The translations under genes and the position numbers were made by a program. Positions 8,087 through 16,205 of a DNA stretch of 64,000 nt are shown one piece after another; positions within the stretch are counted from its first letter, which is position 1, and each line of letters begins with the position of its first letter. The DNA is taken from positions 310,001-374,000 of the forward strand of contig CALGDM010000006.1 in assembly GCA_937884605.1 (NCBI GenBank), in the 5' to 3' direction. Source of the DNA: an uncultured Spiribacter sp. (GTDB lineage: Bacteria > Pseudomonadota > Gammaproteobacteria > Nitrococcales > Nitrococcaceae). The notes below the pieces were generated by a model. It was not told the origin of the DNA. It ran no database searches and saw nothing but the letters and a program-made list of their open reading frames with translations.

Positions 8087-9148
8087 TCAGTCGGCTGGGT
8101 CGCGCAGCGTCTCCATGTCGATGACAAAGCGATACTTCACGTCGCCCTTCTTGACCCGCTCATAAGCCTGATTGATATTGCGGATATCGAGCATCTCGAC
8201 GTCGCACGTGATGCCGTGATCGGCGCAGAAGTCGAGCACTTCCTGGGTCTCCGGCATGCCGCCGATGAGTGACCCTGCCAGCACCCGCCGACCGAAGATC
8301 AGGCTGCCGCCGTGAACCGGTGGCTCGATCGGCTCGATCAGCCCGACCAGGATATGCGTACCGTCGTACTTGAGCGCCGAGAGATACGGGTTGAGGTCAT
8401 GCTGAACCGGCACGGTATCGAGCATGTAGTCAAAGTAACCTGCCGCGGCCTGCATCTGCGCCTCGTCCGAGGACACGATTACGTGATGGGCGCCCTGGGC
8501 CTGCGCCTCGGCGACCTTTGATTCACTGCGGGTGAATACGGTTACCTCGGCGCCGATTGCGCGTGCAAACTTGATGCCCATATGGCCCAGGCCGCCCATG
8601 CCAATCACCCCCACTTTATGGCCGGCCTGAACGCCGTAGTGGCGAAGCGGCGAATAGGTGGTGATCCCCGCACACAGAAGCGGCGCCGCGGCCGCCGGGT
8701 CGAGCGCTTCGGGGACGCGCACGACAAACCGGTCACTGACCACCACCGACTCCGAGTAACCGCCGAAGGTGATGGATCCATCATGTCGGTCCTGGCCGTT
8801 GTAGGTCAGCGTCGGCCCCTCGAGACAGTACTGCTCCAGCCCGTGCTGGCAGGGCTCGCACTCGCGGCAGGCGTCGACCATGCAGCCCACGCCCACCACG
8901 TCACCGGCGCTGAAGCCGCTGACCTCATCACCGACGGCGGTGACTCGACCGACGATCTCATGACCGGGGACCAGCGGATACTGCGTCATCCCCCAGTCGT
9001 TCTGTGCGAAATGGATGTCCGTGTGGCAAACGCCGCAGTAGTCGATCTGGATGGCCACATCATCGGGCCGTAGCTCGCGGCGCTCGATATCGAGCGGTGC
9101 AAGGCCGGATTGATCGGATTGTGCGCCGTAGGCTTTCGCTGGCGTCAT
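8087..9148 (-). CDS. Zinc-dependent NAD(P)H alcohol/aldehyde dehydrogenase (YahK/CAD type)
   Basis: 353 residues of the medium-chain dehydrogenase superfamily. The catalytic zinc site is visible as CGVCHTDIH and GHEIVGRV, and the structural zinc lobe as CRECEPCQHGLEQYC. The Rossmann motif is GMGGLGHMG, followed by TRSESKVAEA at the cofactor 2'-position, which suggests NADPH. Overall order resembles E. coli YahK and cinnamyl-alcohol dehydrogenase-like enzymes, which reduce a broad range of aldehydes. It is cytoplasmic and monocistronic, converging on the binding-protein gene with their terminator between them. Confidence 0.9.
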   Translation of the reverse strand: MTPAKAYGAQSDQSGLAPLDIERRELRPDDVAIQIDYCGVCHTDIHFAQNDWGMTQYPLVPGHEIVGRVTAVGDEVSGFSAGDVVGVGCMVDACRECEPCQHGLEQYCLEGPTLTYNGQDRHDGSITFGGYSESVVVSDRFVVRVPEALDPAAAAPLLCAGITTYSPLRHYGVQAGHKVGVIGMGGLGHMGIKFARAIGAEVTVFTRSESKVAEAQAQGAHHVIVSSDEAQMQAAAGYFDYMLDTVPVQHDLNPYLSALKYDGTHILVGLIEPIEPPVHGGSLIFGRRVLAGSLIGGMPETQEVLDFCADHGITCDVEMLDIRNINQAYERVKKGDVKYRFVIDMETLRDPAD

Positions 9149-9215
9149 ATTGAGCCCCCTGCTGGCTGGTCGAATGATCGTGTGATCTGGACGTCACTGG
9201 CCCGGGATCGTTCCA

Positions 9216-9695
9216 TCACTCGGCCTGATCGCCCGCCGCAGGGTGTTTGCGATAGGTCCGGGTGCTGCCGTCATCATGGACAAGCAGCGTTGCATAGGCG
9301 TCCCGGCGCTCGCCCATTTCCATGCCCGGCGAGCCCACCGGCATCCCCGGTACGGTAAGCCCTTCGGCTTCCGGCTGGCTTGCCAGCAGGGAGCGGATCT
9401 CGCGGGCATGGACATGGCCCTCAATAAAGTAGCCATCCACCATCGCCGTGTGGCAGGAGGCCTGTCCCGGCGCAATGTCCAGATCGACCTTGATGATATT
9501 CAATTGGCGGTGGCTGACGTCGTGGGCGGTTACCTCGAAGCCACTGGCTTCGAGATGTTCGATCCATGCCGTGCAGCAGCCGCAGGTCGGTGTCTTGGCC
9601 ACCTCGATGGTCGGATCGGTGGCCCAGACGGCGGGGCTGAGCGCCACAAGCCCGAGGGCCAGAGTCAGGCGCGGAAGGGGGCGTGAATTGGGCAT
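9216..9695 (-). CDS. DUF411 periplasmic metal-binding protein
   Basis: 159 residues starting MPNSRPLPRLTLALGLVALSP with a signal peptide ending near VWAT. A longer frame reaching 10022 is rejected because GGAG lies 9 bases before this ATG. The body has the DUF411 signature: a CxCC site in TPTCGCCTAWIEHLEASGF, the central TAHDVSH, GQASCHTAMVDGYFIEGHV and GLTVPGMPVGSPGMEMG. Family members are linked to copper or other soft-metal handling in the periplasm, thioredoxin-like in shape. It is a single gene whose upstream region abuts the promoter region of the transport operon. Confidence 0.85.
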   Translation of the reverse strand: MPNSRPLPRLTLALGLVALSPAVWATDPTIEVAKTPTCGCCTAWIEHLEASGFEVTAHDVSHRQLNIIKVDLDIAPGQASCHTAMVDGYFIEGHVHAREIRSLLASQPEAEGLTVPGMPVGSPGMEMGERRDAYATLLVHDDGSTRTYRKHPAAGDQAE

Positions 9696-9753
9696 GGCAT
9701 GGTCTCCGTCATAGGGGTGACCGATTATAACTGCGATGGCGTGGATTGGCGTA

Positions 9754-9783
9754 TTGACAGGATGTGATGGCAGCTGCCATGTT
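9754..9783 (+). promoter_or_regulatory. Putative promoter of the sulfonate-type transport operon
   Basis: A perfect TTGACA at 9754-9759 is followed after 18 bases by CATGTT (9778-9783), a weak -10. The proposed -10 overlaps the left half of the LacI-type operator at 9780-9793, the geometry expected for repression. Pattern match only. Confidence 0.4.
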
Positions 9784-9793
9784 TGCGCTAACA
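9780..9793. promoter_or_regulatory. LacI-family operator 1 (transport operon)
   Basis: TGTTTGCGCTAACA is a 14-bp near-palindrome (TGTTTGC/GCTAACA) with the central GC of LacI/GalR operators. It shares the half-site GCTAACA with the site at 9881 and, on the other strand, with the site at 14710 beside the local LacI-family gene. Confidence 0.65.
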
Positions 9794-9880
9794 TCAGGCG
9801 CGAAAGCCTGAGGTCGCAACTCACGGCAACGCATCGTGAATAGCAAAAGCGCGCAGTGTGCCAACGCGGACGGTGGCATT

Positions 9881-9894
9881 TGGTAGCGCTAACA
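9881..9894. promoter_or_regulatory. LacI-family operator 2 (transport operon)
   Basis: TGGTAGCGCTAACA is a 14-bp near-palindrome, 101 bases centre-to-centre from operator 1 and 55 bases before the permease start. Two spaced sites of this kind could act together by DNA looping. Confidence 0.65.
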
Positions 9895-9948
9895 TCGCGA
9901 CTCGATAAAAAGTGCAAAAAGCATGAATGACAACAGGAGGAGATCACT

Positions 9949-10764
9949 ATGGGCGCTGAATCGTCCACGCCCCGCCCATCCCGTCGGCCATTCGGCCGCG
10001 CTGGCGCGACGGCCCTGCGCATCGCTCACTTTCTGGGGCCCTGGGCGCTGATTCTTGCGCTCTGGTATGGCGTTCGCTACTCGGGATTCTTCGAGGCCTC
10101 GCTGATTCCCACGCCGGTGCAGGTTGCCTCCCGGCTCTGGGAGATGCTGATTGGCGGCGATCTCGCGTGGGACATGTACATGTCAACTCAGCGCGTGTTT
10201 CTAGGCGTGATCCTCGGAACCGCCTGTGCCGTGCCCGTGGGCTTTCTGCTGGGCTGGTACAAGGGGCTTCGCTCGTTCATGGACCCGCTGATCAACTTCT
10301 TTCGAGCCCTCCCGCCGATCGCGTTGATCCCGCTGGTCATTGTCTACTTCGGGATCGGCGAATCCGCCAAAGTGATCATCCTGTTCTATGCGGCGTTCTT
10401 TGCCAGCGTCATCGTGATGTACGAGGGAATCAGCCAGATTTCACCGCTGTATATACGGGTCGCCCAGACCCTCGGGGCGAGTGATTCCGAAATATTCCGC
10501 AAGGTGATCATTCCCCTGGCCGTGCCGCATGCCCTGACAGCGCTGCGTGTGGCGCTGGGCGTGGCCTGGGCAACGCTGGTCGCCGCCGAGCTGGTGGCAG
10601 CGCAGCAGGGCCTGGGCGCCGTGATCCAGGATGCCTCCGCCTACTTCCAGCTTGACACCATCTATATGGGGATCATCTGCATCGGGTTTATCGCGCTGGC
10701 TATGGACGTTGCCCTGCGGCGACTCACCCGCCGCGCGCTTGTCTGGCAGGAACGCAATGATTGA
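9949..10764 (+). CDS. ABC transporter permease, NitT/TauT (TauC/SsuC) family
   Basis: 271 residues with about six membrane segments after a basic cytoplasmic N-terminus. The BPD-type permease EAA loop is at QTLGASDSEIFRKVIIP, the contact with the ATPase. The segments LINFFRALPPIALIPLVIVYFGIG and ELVAAQQGLGAVIQDAS are typical of TauC/SsuC permeases for sulfonates, nitrate or related anions. Preceded by AGGAGGAG and two LacI-type operators, it is the first gene of an operon with the ATPase, the binding protein and the dehydrogenase. Inner-membrane location; ligand unknown. Confidence 0.9.
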   Translation: MGAESSTPRPSRRPFGRAGATALRIAHFLGPWALILALWYGVRYSGFFEASLIPTPVQVASRLWEMLIGGDLAWDMYMSTQRVFLGVILGTACAVPVGFLLGWYKGLRSFMDPLINFFRALPPIALIPLVIVYFGIGESAKVIILFYAAFFASVIVMYEGISQISPLYIRVAQTLGASDSEIFRKVIIPLAVPHALTALRVALGVAWATLVAAELVAAQQGLGAVIQDASAYFQLDTIYMGIICIGFIALAMDVALRRLTRRALVWQERND

Positions 10765-10774
10765 GGGGGCCGCA

Positions 10775-11599
10775 ATGAGTCAGCACAACGAGAGAATCCG
10801 TTTCGAGAACGTCAGCAAGGTGTTCGACACCGACAATGGCTCCATTCAGGTCGCTGAGGACGTCTCCTTCGGCGTCGGTGACGGCGAGTTCGTCTCGCTG
10901 GTCGGGCCGTCCGGCTGCGGCAAAACCACCATGCTCAACATGGTGGCGGGGTTCATGCAGCCCACCACCGGGTCGGTGCTACTGGACGGAAATCCGATTC
11001 AAGGCCCTGGCTCGGAACGCGGGATGATGTTCCAGGATTATGGCGTGTTTCCGTGGCTAAGCGTCGAGGACAACATTGCCTTCGGCCTGCGTCTTCGTGC
11101 CAATCGCGTCAGCGAGGCGCGGCGTAAGGAAATTGTCGACCATTTCGTTGAGCTCATGGGCCTGACCGAATTCCGCCGGGCCTATCCCAAGACACTGTCG
11201 GGGGGCATGCGTCAACGACTTGCACTGGCGCGTTCCTATGCGGTCAACCCCGAGTTCCTTTTGATGGACGAGCCGTTCGGCGCCCTGGATGCCCAGACCC
11301 GTACGGCGATGCAGGATCTACTGCTGAATGTGATGGGTGAGGTTCGCAAGACCGTGATGCTCATCACCCATTCGGTCGAGGAGGCGCTGTATCTGTCCTC
11401 CCGGATTCTGGTCATCAGCGCACGCCCGTCGCGCATCCGTCGGATCATCGAGGTGCCGTTCGGATTTCCACGCACCGCCGAGCTGCGCGACTCCGCGGCC
11501 TTCGCCGATCTGCGCAGTGAGGTCCGCGAACTGGTGATGCAGGAATACGCCGCGCAGGAAAGCCAGGCGCGGCAGAAACAGACAACAGGACAGGCGTAG
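10775..11599 (+). CDS. ABC transporter ATP-binding protein, NitT/TauT (TauB/SsuB) family
   Basis: 274 residues. Walker A is GPSGCGKTT (44-52), the Q-loop region is MFQDYGVFPWLSV, the signature is LSGGMRQRLALAR and Walker B is FLLMDEPFGALDA, followed by the switch His in MLITHSVEEALYLS. FGALDAQTR and the short C-terminus are typical of TauB/SsuB/NrtD ATPases. The start at 10775 follows GAGGGGG; an alternative ATG at 10757 overlaps the permease stop. It energises the uptake system encoded on both sides. Confidence 0.93.
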   Translation: MSQHNERIRFENVSKVFDTDNGSIQVAEDVSFGVGDGEFVSLVGPSGCGKTTMLNMVAGFMQPTTGSVLLDGNPIQGPGSERGMMFQDYGVFPWLSVEDNIAFGLRLRANRVSEARRKEIVDHFVELMGLTEFRRAYPKTLSGGMRQRLALARSYAVNPEFLLMDEPFGALDAQTRTAMQDLLLNVMGEVRKTVMLITHSVEEALYLSSRILVISARPSRIRRIIEVPFGFPRTAELRDSAAFADLRSEVRELVMQEYAAQESQARQKQTTGQA

Positions 11600-11631
11600 A
11601 AAACGCCTCATTACCGCAAGAGGAGAGAGAG

Positions 11632-12645
11632 ATGAGCTATTCCAGCAGTCGCAGAAACTTCATGAAGGGGGTCGGTGCCGGTGCCGGCCTGTATGCCATG
11701 GGCGGCGTACCCAGCCTGTTTGCCCAGAGCCAGCAGACGGTACGCGTCGGCTACCTGCACACCCTGGCGGTGGATGGGCATATCTGGCTTGCCGACCACA
11801 TGGGCACGTGGGCCGAGCAGGGCCTCAATATGGAGTACATTCAGTTCACCACGGGTCTGGAGCTGTTCCAGGCGCTGGTCGGAGGCAGTCTTGACGTGCT
11901 TGCCACCGGTGCAGTGATTTCGAACTTCCCGGCGCGCGGTCAGGGTGAGGCCTTTCTGATCAACAACGTCGAGGAGGGCACGGCCCAGCTGTGGGCCGAT
12001 CCCGAATCCGGCATCAACGAGATCGCCGACCTCAAGGGCAAGCAGATCTCCACCACCACCGGTACCACAGCGCATGTGTTTTTGCACCGCGCACTGGTCG
12101 AGGCTGGACTGGATCCCGACCGGGATGTCGAGCTGGTCAATCAGCGCATGAGCGATGCGGTGACCTCGTTTATCTCCGGCGCGGTGCCGGCGGTGGCACT
12201 CTGGGTGCCCTTCAACGTTCAGGTGGCCCAGCAGCGGCCGTCGGCAAAAATGCTCGTCGACGCCTCGGCCTACTACCCCGAGGCCGCCATTGTCGGTGGC
12301 TGGGCCGCACGCGGCGACTTCTATCAGGAGAATCCGGCGGTCATCGACAAGATCATCCGCGGCTGGTTGCCGGCCAACGAAATGCTGGTCAATAACCCTG
12401 ACGAGGCGCTCGACATTCTCCAGTCCAACTACTACCCGAATGTCAGCCTCGACCAGCTTCAAGCGCAGTACGAGGCCCAAAGAGTGTTTTCGCGCGACGA
12501 GTGGCTGACGCGCTACGAAAACGGCACGGTCACCGAATGGCTTGACCAGGTCACCGACTTTTTCGTTGAGCAGGGGAATATCAGCAATCCCCGGCGCGCC
12601 AGCGACTACTTCCATCCGCAGCGCTACATCAGCATCGCGGGTTGA
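11632..12645 (+). CDS. ABC substrate-binding protein, NMT1/SsuA-TauA type, Tat-exported
   Basis: 337 residues. The N-terminus MSYSSSRRNFMKGVGAGAG carries a twin-arginine motif (SRRNFMKG) and the export signal ends near SLFAQS. The mature part follows the NMT1/SsuA pattern: VRVGYLHTLAVDGHIWLA, YIQFTTGLELFQALVGGSLDVLATGAV and DLKGKQISTTTGTT, a phosphate- or sulfonate-type anion cradle region. Tat export suggests folding, perhaps around a ligand, before secretion. Closely follows the ATPase gene after AGAGGAGAG. Related proteins bind taurine, alkanesulfonates, nitrate or thiamine precursors, so the ligand is unproven. Confidence 0.88.
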   Translation: MSYSSSRRNFMKGVGAGAGLYAMGGVPSLFAQSQQTVRVGYLHTLAVDGHIWLADHMGTWAEQGLNMEYIQFTTGLELFQALVGGSLDVLATGAVISNFPARGQGEAFLINNVEEGTAQLWADPESGINEIADLKGKQISTTTGTTAHVFLHRALVEAGLDPDRDVELVNQRMSDAVTSFISGAVPAVALWVPFNVQVAQQRPSAKMLVDASAYYPEAAIVGGWAARGDFYQENPAVIDKIIRGWLPANEMLVNNPDEALDILQSNYYPNVSLDQLQAQYEAQRVFSRDEWLTRYENGTVTEWLDQVTDFFVEQGNISNPRRASDYFHPQRYISIAG

Positions 12646-12651
12646 GCGGGC

Positions 12652-12682
12652 GCCGCCACCCCTCGATTGCAGGGGTGGCGGC
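12652..12682. other. Strong intercistronic hairpin
   Basis: A perfect 12-bp inverted repeat, GCCGCCACCCCT and AGGGGTGGCGGC, surrounds a 7-base loop between the binding-protein and dehydrogenase genes. No T-run follows at once; a short one (TTTTT) lies 14 bases on. Such structures after binding-protein genes usually protect the upstream mRNA or partly terminate transcription, raising binding-protein yield over downstream genes. Confidence 0.8.
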
Positions 12683-12713
12683 TTCAATACTCCAGTTTTT
12701 CAGGGAGAAAAAA

Positions 12714-13604
12714 ATGGGCGCGAGCGTCGGTTTTATTGGTGTCGGAACCATGGGCGGGCCGATGGCCCGCAATCTTCTGCGGGCCGGCCATCGGGTCCGC
12801 GTGTTTGATCTTGACTCGCAATTGCTTGCGGGGCTCGAAAAAGACGGAGCCGAAGTGGCCTCAAGTGCGGCTGCTGCCGCCTCAGGGGCTGATTGCGTGA
12901 TCACCATGCTGCCCCGGGGTGAGCATGTGGAGTCCGCGCTTTTTGGCGATCAGGGTGCGGCGGGTGCGATGGGTGATGGCGTGCTCTATATCGACATGAG
13001 CACGATTCTGCCGAGTCACTCCACGCGGTTCGCACAACGCCTGCAGGCTGCCGGTGTCGCCGTTGTTGATGCGCCGGTGGGGCGATCGTCGCAGCATGCC
13101 ATCGACGGTAAGCTTTTGATCATGGTCGGCGGCGAGACGGGCGATGTCGAACGGGCACGGGCATTTCTCGAGCCACTCGGCGACACCATCGTCCACTGCG
13201 GTCCGACCGGGGCCGGACAGAAGATGAAGCTGGTCAACAACTACATGTCGATCGCCCTCAATGCGCTGACCGCCGAAGCTCTGGTGATGGCGGAAAGTGC
13301 CGGCCTCGATCCCGAACAGGCCCGCAATGTGATGCTGGGCACAGTTGCCGGTCAGGGCCACATGGGAACGACCTATCCCGCGAAGGTCCTCAAGGGCGAT
13401 CTGACGCCCGGCTTCATGGTTGACCTGGCCCACAAGGATATGGGCCTGGCGCTGTCCATGGCTGGTGAGCTGGATGCCCCCGCCTGGCTGGGTGCCGTCG
13501 CCCATCAGACCTATGGCCTGGCCCGTCGGAACGGGCGCGGAGCCGAAGACTGGACGGCGGTGTACGCGGCGCTGCGCGAAACGGCGATGGGTGATGGGGG
13601 CTAG
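12714..13604 (+). CDS. Beta-hydroxyacid dehydrogenase, YihU (3-sulfolactaldehyde reductase)-like
   Basis: 296 residues. The NAD(P) motif is GVGTMG (9-14) and the catalytic lysine is K172 in MKLVNNYMSIALNAL. At the substrate loop it has APVGRSSQHAIDG (120-132), where E. coli YihU has a similar Val-Gly-Arg-Thr segment, while tartronate-semialdehyde and hydroxyisobutyrate enzymes carry Ser-Gly-Gly. Further likeness to YihU (from memory) is in GDLTPGFMVDLAHKDMG and GRGAEDWTAV. YihU interconverts 3-sulfolactaldehyde and 2,3-dihydroxypropanesulfonate. Assignment to that reaction is inference; a GarR/GlxR-type role remains possible. The ATG at 12714 follows AGGGAG; it is last in the transporter operon. 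Confidence 0.8.
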   Translation: MGASVGFIGVGTMGGPMARNLLRAGHRVRVFDLDSQLLAGLEKDGAEVASSAAAAASGADCVITMLPRGEHVESALFGDQGAAGAMGDGVLYIDMSTILPSHSTRFAQRLQAAGVAVVDAPVGRSSQHAIDGKLLIMVGGETGDVERARAFLEPLGDTIVHCGPTGAGQKMKLVNNYMSIALNALTAEALVMAESAGLDPEQARNVMLGTVAGQGHMGTTYPAKVLKGDLTPGFMVDLAHKDMGLALSMAGELDAPAWLGAVAHQTYGLARRNGRGAEDWTAVYAALRETAMGDGG

Positions 13605-13641
13605 ACGTTTTCCCCGACCGGATGGCGGCGCCCGGGGCCGT

Positions 13642-14667
13642 TCAGTCGGCTCGCCCGGCGGGCGTGGTCTCGCGCTCGATGATTTCGAACCCCAGGTCCG
13701 TCAGGTCGGGTGTCGTGGTATCGCCCCGCAACCGCTCGAGGATCATGCGTGCGGCCTGCCGGCCGATTTCGTAGCGGTGAATGCGTACGGTGGTGAGCGC
13801 CGGCGCGACACTGGCGGCCAGCTCCACATCATCGAAACCGGCAATAGCCAGATCCGCGGGCACTCGAATGCCCTGGCGCTGACACTCGAACAGCGCGCCC
13901 AGCGCGAGAATGTCGTTGCCGAAAAACACCGCATCGACATCCGGCCGCGTCGCCAGCAGGTCACGAAGCCGGCCCGCGCCGGCGGCAAACGAGAACTTGC
14001 CCTCAAAGACCAGCGAGTCGGAGGCCTCCAGCCCCAGTTTTGCCACCGCCGCGCGATAGCCGGCGACGCGCTGGGCGGCGCGGTCATTGGCCAGTGTCGG
14101 GGCACCGACATAGCCAATGCAGCGAGCGCCTCGCGCCACCAGGCGCTCGACCATGGCATGGCAGGCGTTGAAATTGGAAAACCCGACGGTCATGTCAATC
14201 GGCTGACCGTCAACATTCCAGGTTTCCACCACCGGAATCCCGGCCGCGCGCAGAAGGCTCTCGGCTGCCGGCTCGTGCTGCAGACCGGTGACGACGATGC
14301 CGGCGGGACGCTGGGCCAGGATGGCGTTGATCAGCCGGGTTTCCTCGGCGAGCGAATAGCCGGTTGCGCCCAGCAACAGCTGATAGCCCTGGGCGCCCAG
14401 TTCATCGGTCAATCCGTCGATGGTGTCGGCAAAGATCGAGTTGGTCACGGTGGGCACGAGCGCGCCGATGATGCGGGTCTGATTGGAGGCCAGACTGCCG
14501 GCGACCCGATTGGGCACGTAGCCCGTGGTCTCGATTGCCTTGAGGACCCGCTCGCGCGTGGCATCGGCGACCTTGTCGGGATGGTGAATCACCCGAGAAA
14601 CGGTGATGGCCGACACGCCGGCCACCTGCGCGACGTCTTCCATGCGAGCGGGCGAGTGTTGGTCCAT
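13642..14667 (-). CDS. LacI/GalR-family transcriptional regulator
   Basis: 341 residues. The N-terminal helix-turn-helix and hinge are visible as MEDVAQVAGVSAITVSRVIHHP and YVPNRVAGSLAS. The rest is a periplasmic-binding-protein-like effector domain (IIGALVPTVTNSIFADTI, GNDILALGALFECQRQGI, IAGFDDVELA), closest in feel to GntR-type gluconate repressors. The start at 14667 (MDQHSPARMED) follows AGGGAAG. It lies between the transporter/dehydrogenase operon and the divergent aldehyde dehydrogenase operon, with a matching operator in its own upstream region and two before the transporter genes. It is therefore the likely repressor of both operons and of itself. Effector unknown. Confidence 0.92.
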   Translation of the reverse strand: MDQHSPARMEDVAQVAGVSAITVSRVIHHPDKVADATRERVLKAIETTGYVPNRVAGSLASNQTRIIGALVPTVTNSIFADTIDGLTDELGAQGYQLLLGATGYSLAEETRLINAILAQRPAGIVVTGLQHEPAAESLLRAAGIPVVETWNVDGQPIDMTVGFSNFNACHAMVERLVARGARCIGYVGAPTLANDRAAQRVAGYRAAVAKLGLEASDSLVFEGKFSFAAGAGRLRDLLATRPDVDAVFFGNDILALGALFECQRQGIRVPADLAIAGFDDVELAASVAPALTTVRIHRYEIGRQAARMILERLRGDTTTPDLTDLGFEIIERETTPAGRAD

Positions 14668-14709
14668 AACGCGGCGCTTCCCTGACAGCCTCTTTAATTT
14701 CAAGCGCGA

Positions 14710-14723
14710 TGTTAGCGCTTTCA
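14710..14723. promoter_or_regulatory. LacI-family operator 3 (regulator/aldehyde dehydrogenase divergent region)
   Basis: TGTTAGCGCTTTCA is a 14-bp near-palindrome, 12 of 14 positions symmetric, with the central GC of LacI/GalR sites. Together with 9780 and 9881 it forms a set sharing the half-site TGTTAGC/GCTAACA. It lies 33 bases before the aldehyde dehydrogenase start and 42 before the regulator start, so it could control both. Confidence 0.7.
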
Positions 14724-14756
14724 ACATTATATTTGGAAATCACAGGAGTCCAGCTG

Positions 14757-16205
14757 ATGTACACATTCGGATCATTCATTAATGGCGAGTGGCAGGGCGG
14801 CACCGGCGAGGTGTTTGAAACCTTTGACCCGAGTGCCCCCGGGACCTGCGTGGGGCGCTATTCGCCGACTTCGCCGCAGGGACTCCGCACCGCCCTTGAC
14901 GCTGCCCGCAGCGGTCAGACCGAGTGGGCAGCGCTGCCGCCCGCCGAGCGGAGCCGGCGGGTGGTGGAGTTGCTCGATGCCGTTGAGGCACAGACCGAGG
15001 AGATTGCCCGTGCTGTCACCCTCGAGCAGGGCAAGCCAATTGCCGAGTCTCGGGGCGAGACCGGCAAGGCGCTGCGCGAGGCGCGTTTCATGGCCGGCGA
15101 GGCGGTGCGGGGCCACAGTGAGGTGATGCCGGCGCAAAAGCCCGATTGCCGCAATATGGTGCTGCGCCGGCCGCGCGGCGTCATCGCCGCCATTACCCCC
15201 TGGAACTTCCCCATCCTCACGCCCATGCGCAAGATTGCGCCGGCGCTTGCTCATGGCAATGCCATCATTCTCAAGCCCTCCGAGCTGACGCCGGCATCGG
15301 CCTGTCTGATCGCCGAAGCGGCCGAGGATCTTCTGCCTGCCGGCGTGCTGCAGATCGTCCATGGCGGAGGCGAAGTTGGGGCAGCGCTGGTTGGCGATGC
15401 GGCGGTGGACGGCGTGACCTTCACCGGATCCGTGGCGACCGGTCGCAGGATCTATGCCGCGGCCGCGCAGAACCTTGCCGAGCTGTCGCTGGAGCTGGGC
15501 GGCAAGAACGCGGTCATCATCAATGACACCGATGACCTCGAGCGCTGCCTTGATCAGGTTTTTGGCGCGGCCTGCCAATGTGCGGGCCAGCGATGCACCG
15601 CAATCAGTCGCGTGATTGTTGCCGACGCCCTCCATGACGCCGTCATCGACGGGCTCAGGGCGCGGGCGCAGGCTCAGGTGATGGGGGCTGGCATCGATCC
15701 GGCAACCACGCTGGGTCCGCTCATCAATCAGGATCAGTTCGACCGGGTCAGCGGCTTTGTCGAGCGTGCCATCGAGGCGGGCGCCGACGTGGTGGCTGGC
15801 GGCACGGCGATGCCGGTCGCCAGCGCGCCGGACGGGTTCTTCTACCCGGCAACGATCCTGCGTGCCGTGGAACCCTCCATGGAGGTTGCTCGCGAAGAAG
15901 TCTTCGGGCCGGTAATCAGCGTCATGCGCTATTCGGATTTTGACACGGCCATGTCCCTGCTCAATGATGTCGATTACGGTCTGACTTCGTCGCTGTTCTC
16001 CAATGACTCGGCGCTGATCCAGCGGTTTCTCGACGAAAGCCAGAACGGCATGCTGCACGTCAATCACGGCACCATTCCCGACGACCATATGCCGTTTGGC
16101 GGGATCCGCCACTCGGGTGTGGGCGCCTACTCGGTGGGCCCGTCGGCGGTCAACTTCTACACCACCGAGCATTCGGCCTACCTGCAGTCCCCCGGTGGCG
16201 TCTGA
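14757..16205 (+). CDS. NAD(P)-dependent semialdehyde/aldehyde dehydrogenase (GabD-like)
   Basis: 482 residues of the ALDH superfamily. Catalytic Cys280 is in CAGQRCTAISR, general-base Glu246 in LELGGK and Asn150 in ITPWNFP. Lys173 (ILKPSE) marks the cofactor site. Its best resemblance is to succinate- and ketoglutarate-semialdehyde dehydrogenases; the sulfolactaldehyde dehydrogenase of the sulfo-Entner-Doudoroff pathway is also GabD-like. Given the YihU-like neighbour, oxidation of sulfolactaldehyde to sulfolactate is a reasonable but untested guess. It starts after AGGAG, has operator 3 upstream, and its TGA overlaps the next ATG by one base. Confidence 0.88.
   Translation: MYTFGSFINGEWQGGTGEVFETFDPSAPGTCVGRYSPTSPQGLRTALDAARSGQTEWAALPPAERSRRVVELLDAVEAQTEEIARAVTLEQGKPIAESRGETGKALREARFMAGEAVRGHSEVMPAQKPDCRNMVLRRPRGVIAAITPWNFPILTPMRKIAPALAHGNAIILKPSELTPASACLIAEAAEDLLPAGVLQIVHGGGEVGAALVGDAAVDGVTFTGSVATGRRIYAAAAQNLAELSLELGGKNAVIINDTDDLERCLDQVFGAACQCAGQRCTAISRVIVADALHDAVIDGLRARAQAQVMGAGIDPATTLGPLINQDQFDRVSGFVERAIEAGADVVAGGTAMPVASAPDGFFYPATILRAVEPSMEVAREEVFGPVISVMRYSDFDTAMSLLNDVDYGLTSSLFSNDSALIQRFLDESQNGMLHVNHGTIPDDHMPFGGIRHSGVGAYSVGPSAVNFYTTEHSAYLQSPGGV

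Noticed and set aside
9696-10022. N-terminal extension of the DUF411 protein
   Set aside because: The extension overlaps the transporter operators and promoter and the permease start; the ATG at 9695 has a good ribosome site and starts a clean signal peptide.
12714-13604. Naming the dehydrogenase tartronate-semialdehyde reductase (garR)
   Set aside because: The substrate loop has Val-Gly-Arg-Ser, like YihU, not the Ser-Gly-Gly of GarR; I keep GarR-type as an alternative only.
13605-13641. Terminator between the convergent YihU-like and LacI genes
   Set aside because: GC-rich, but no clean stem with a T-run could be drawn.
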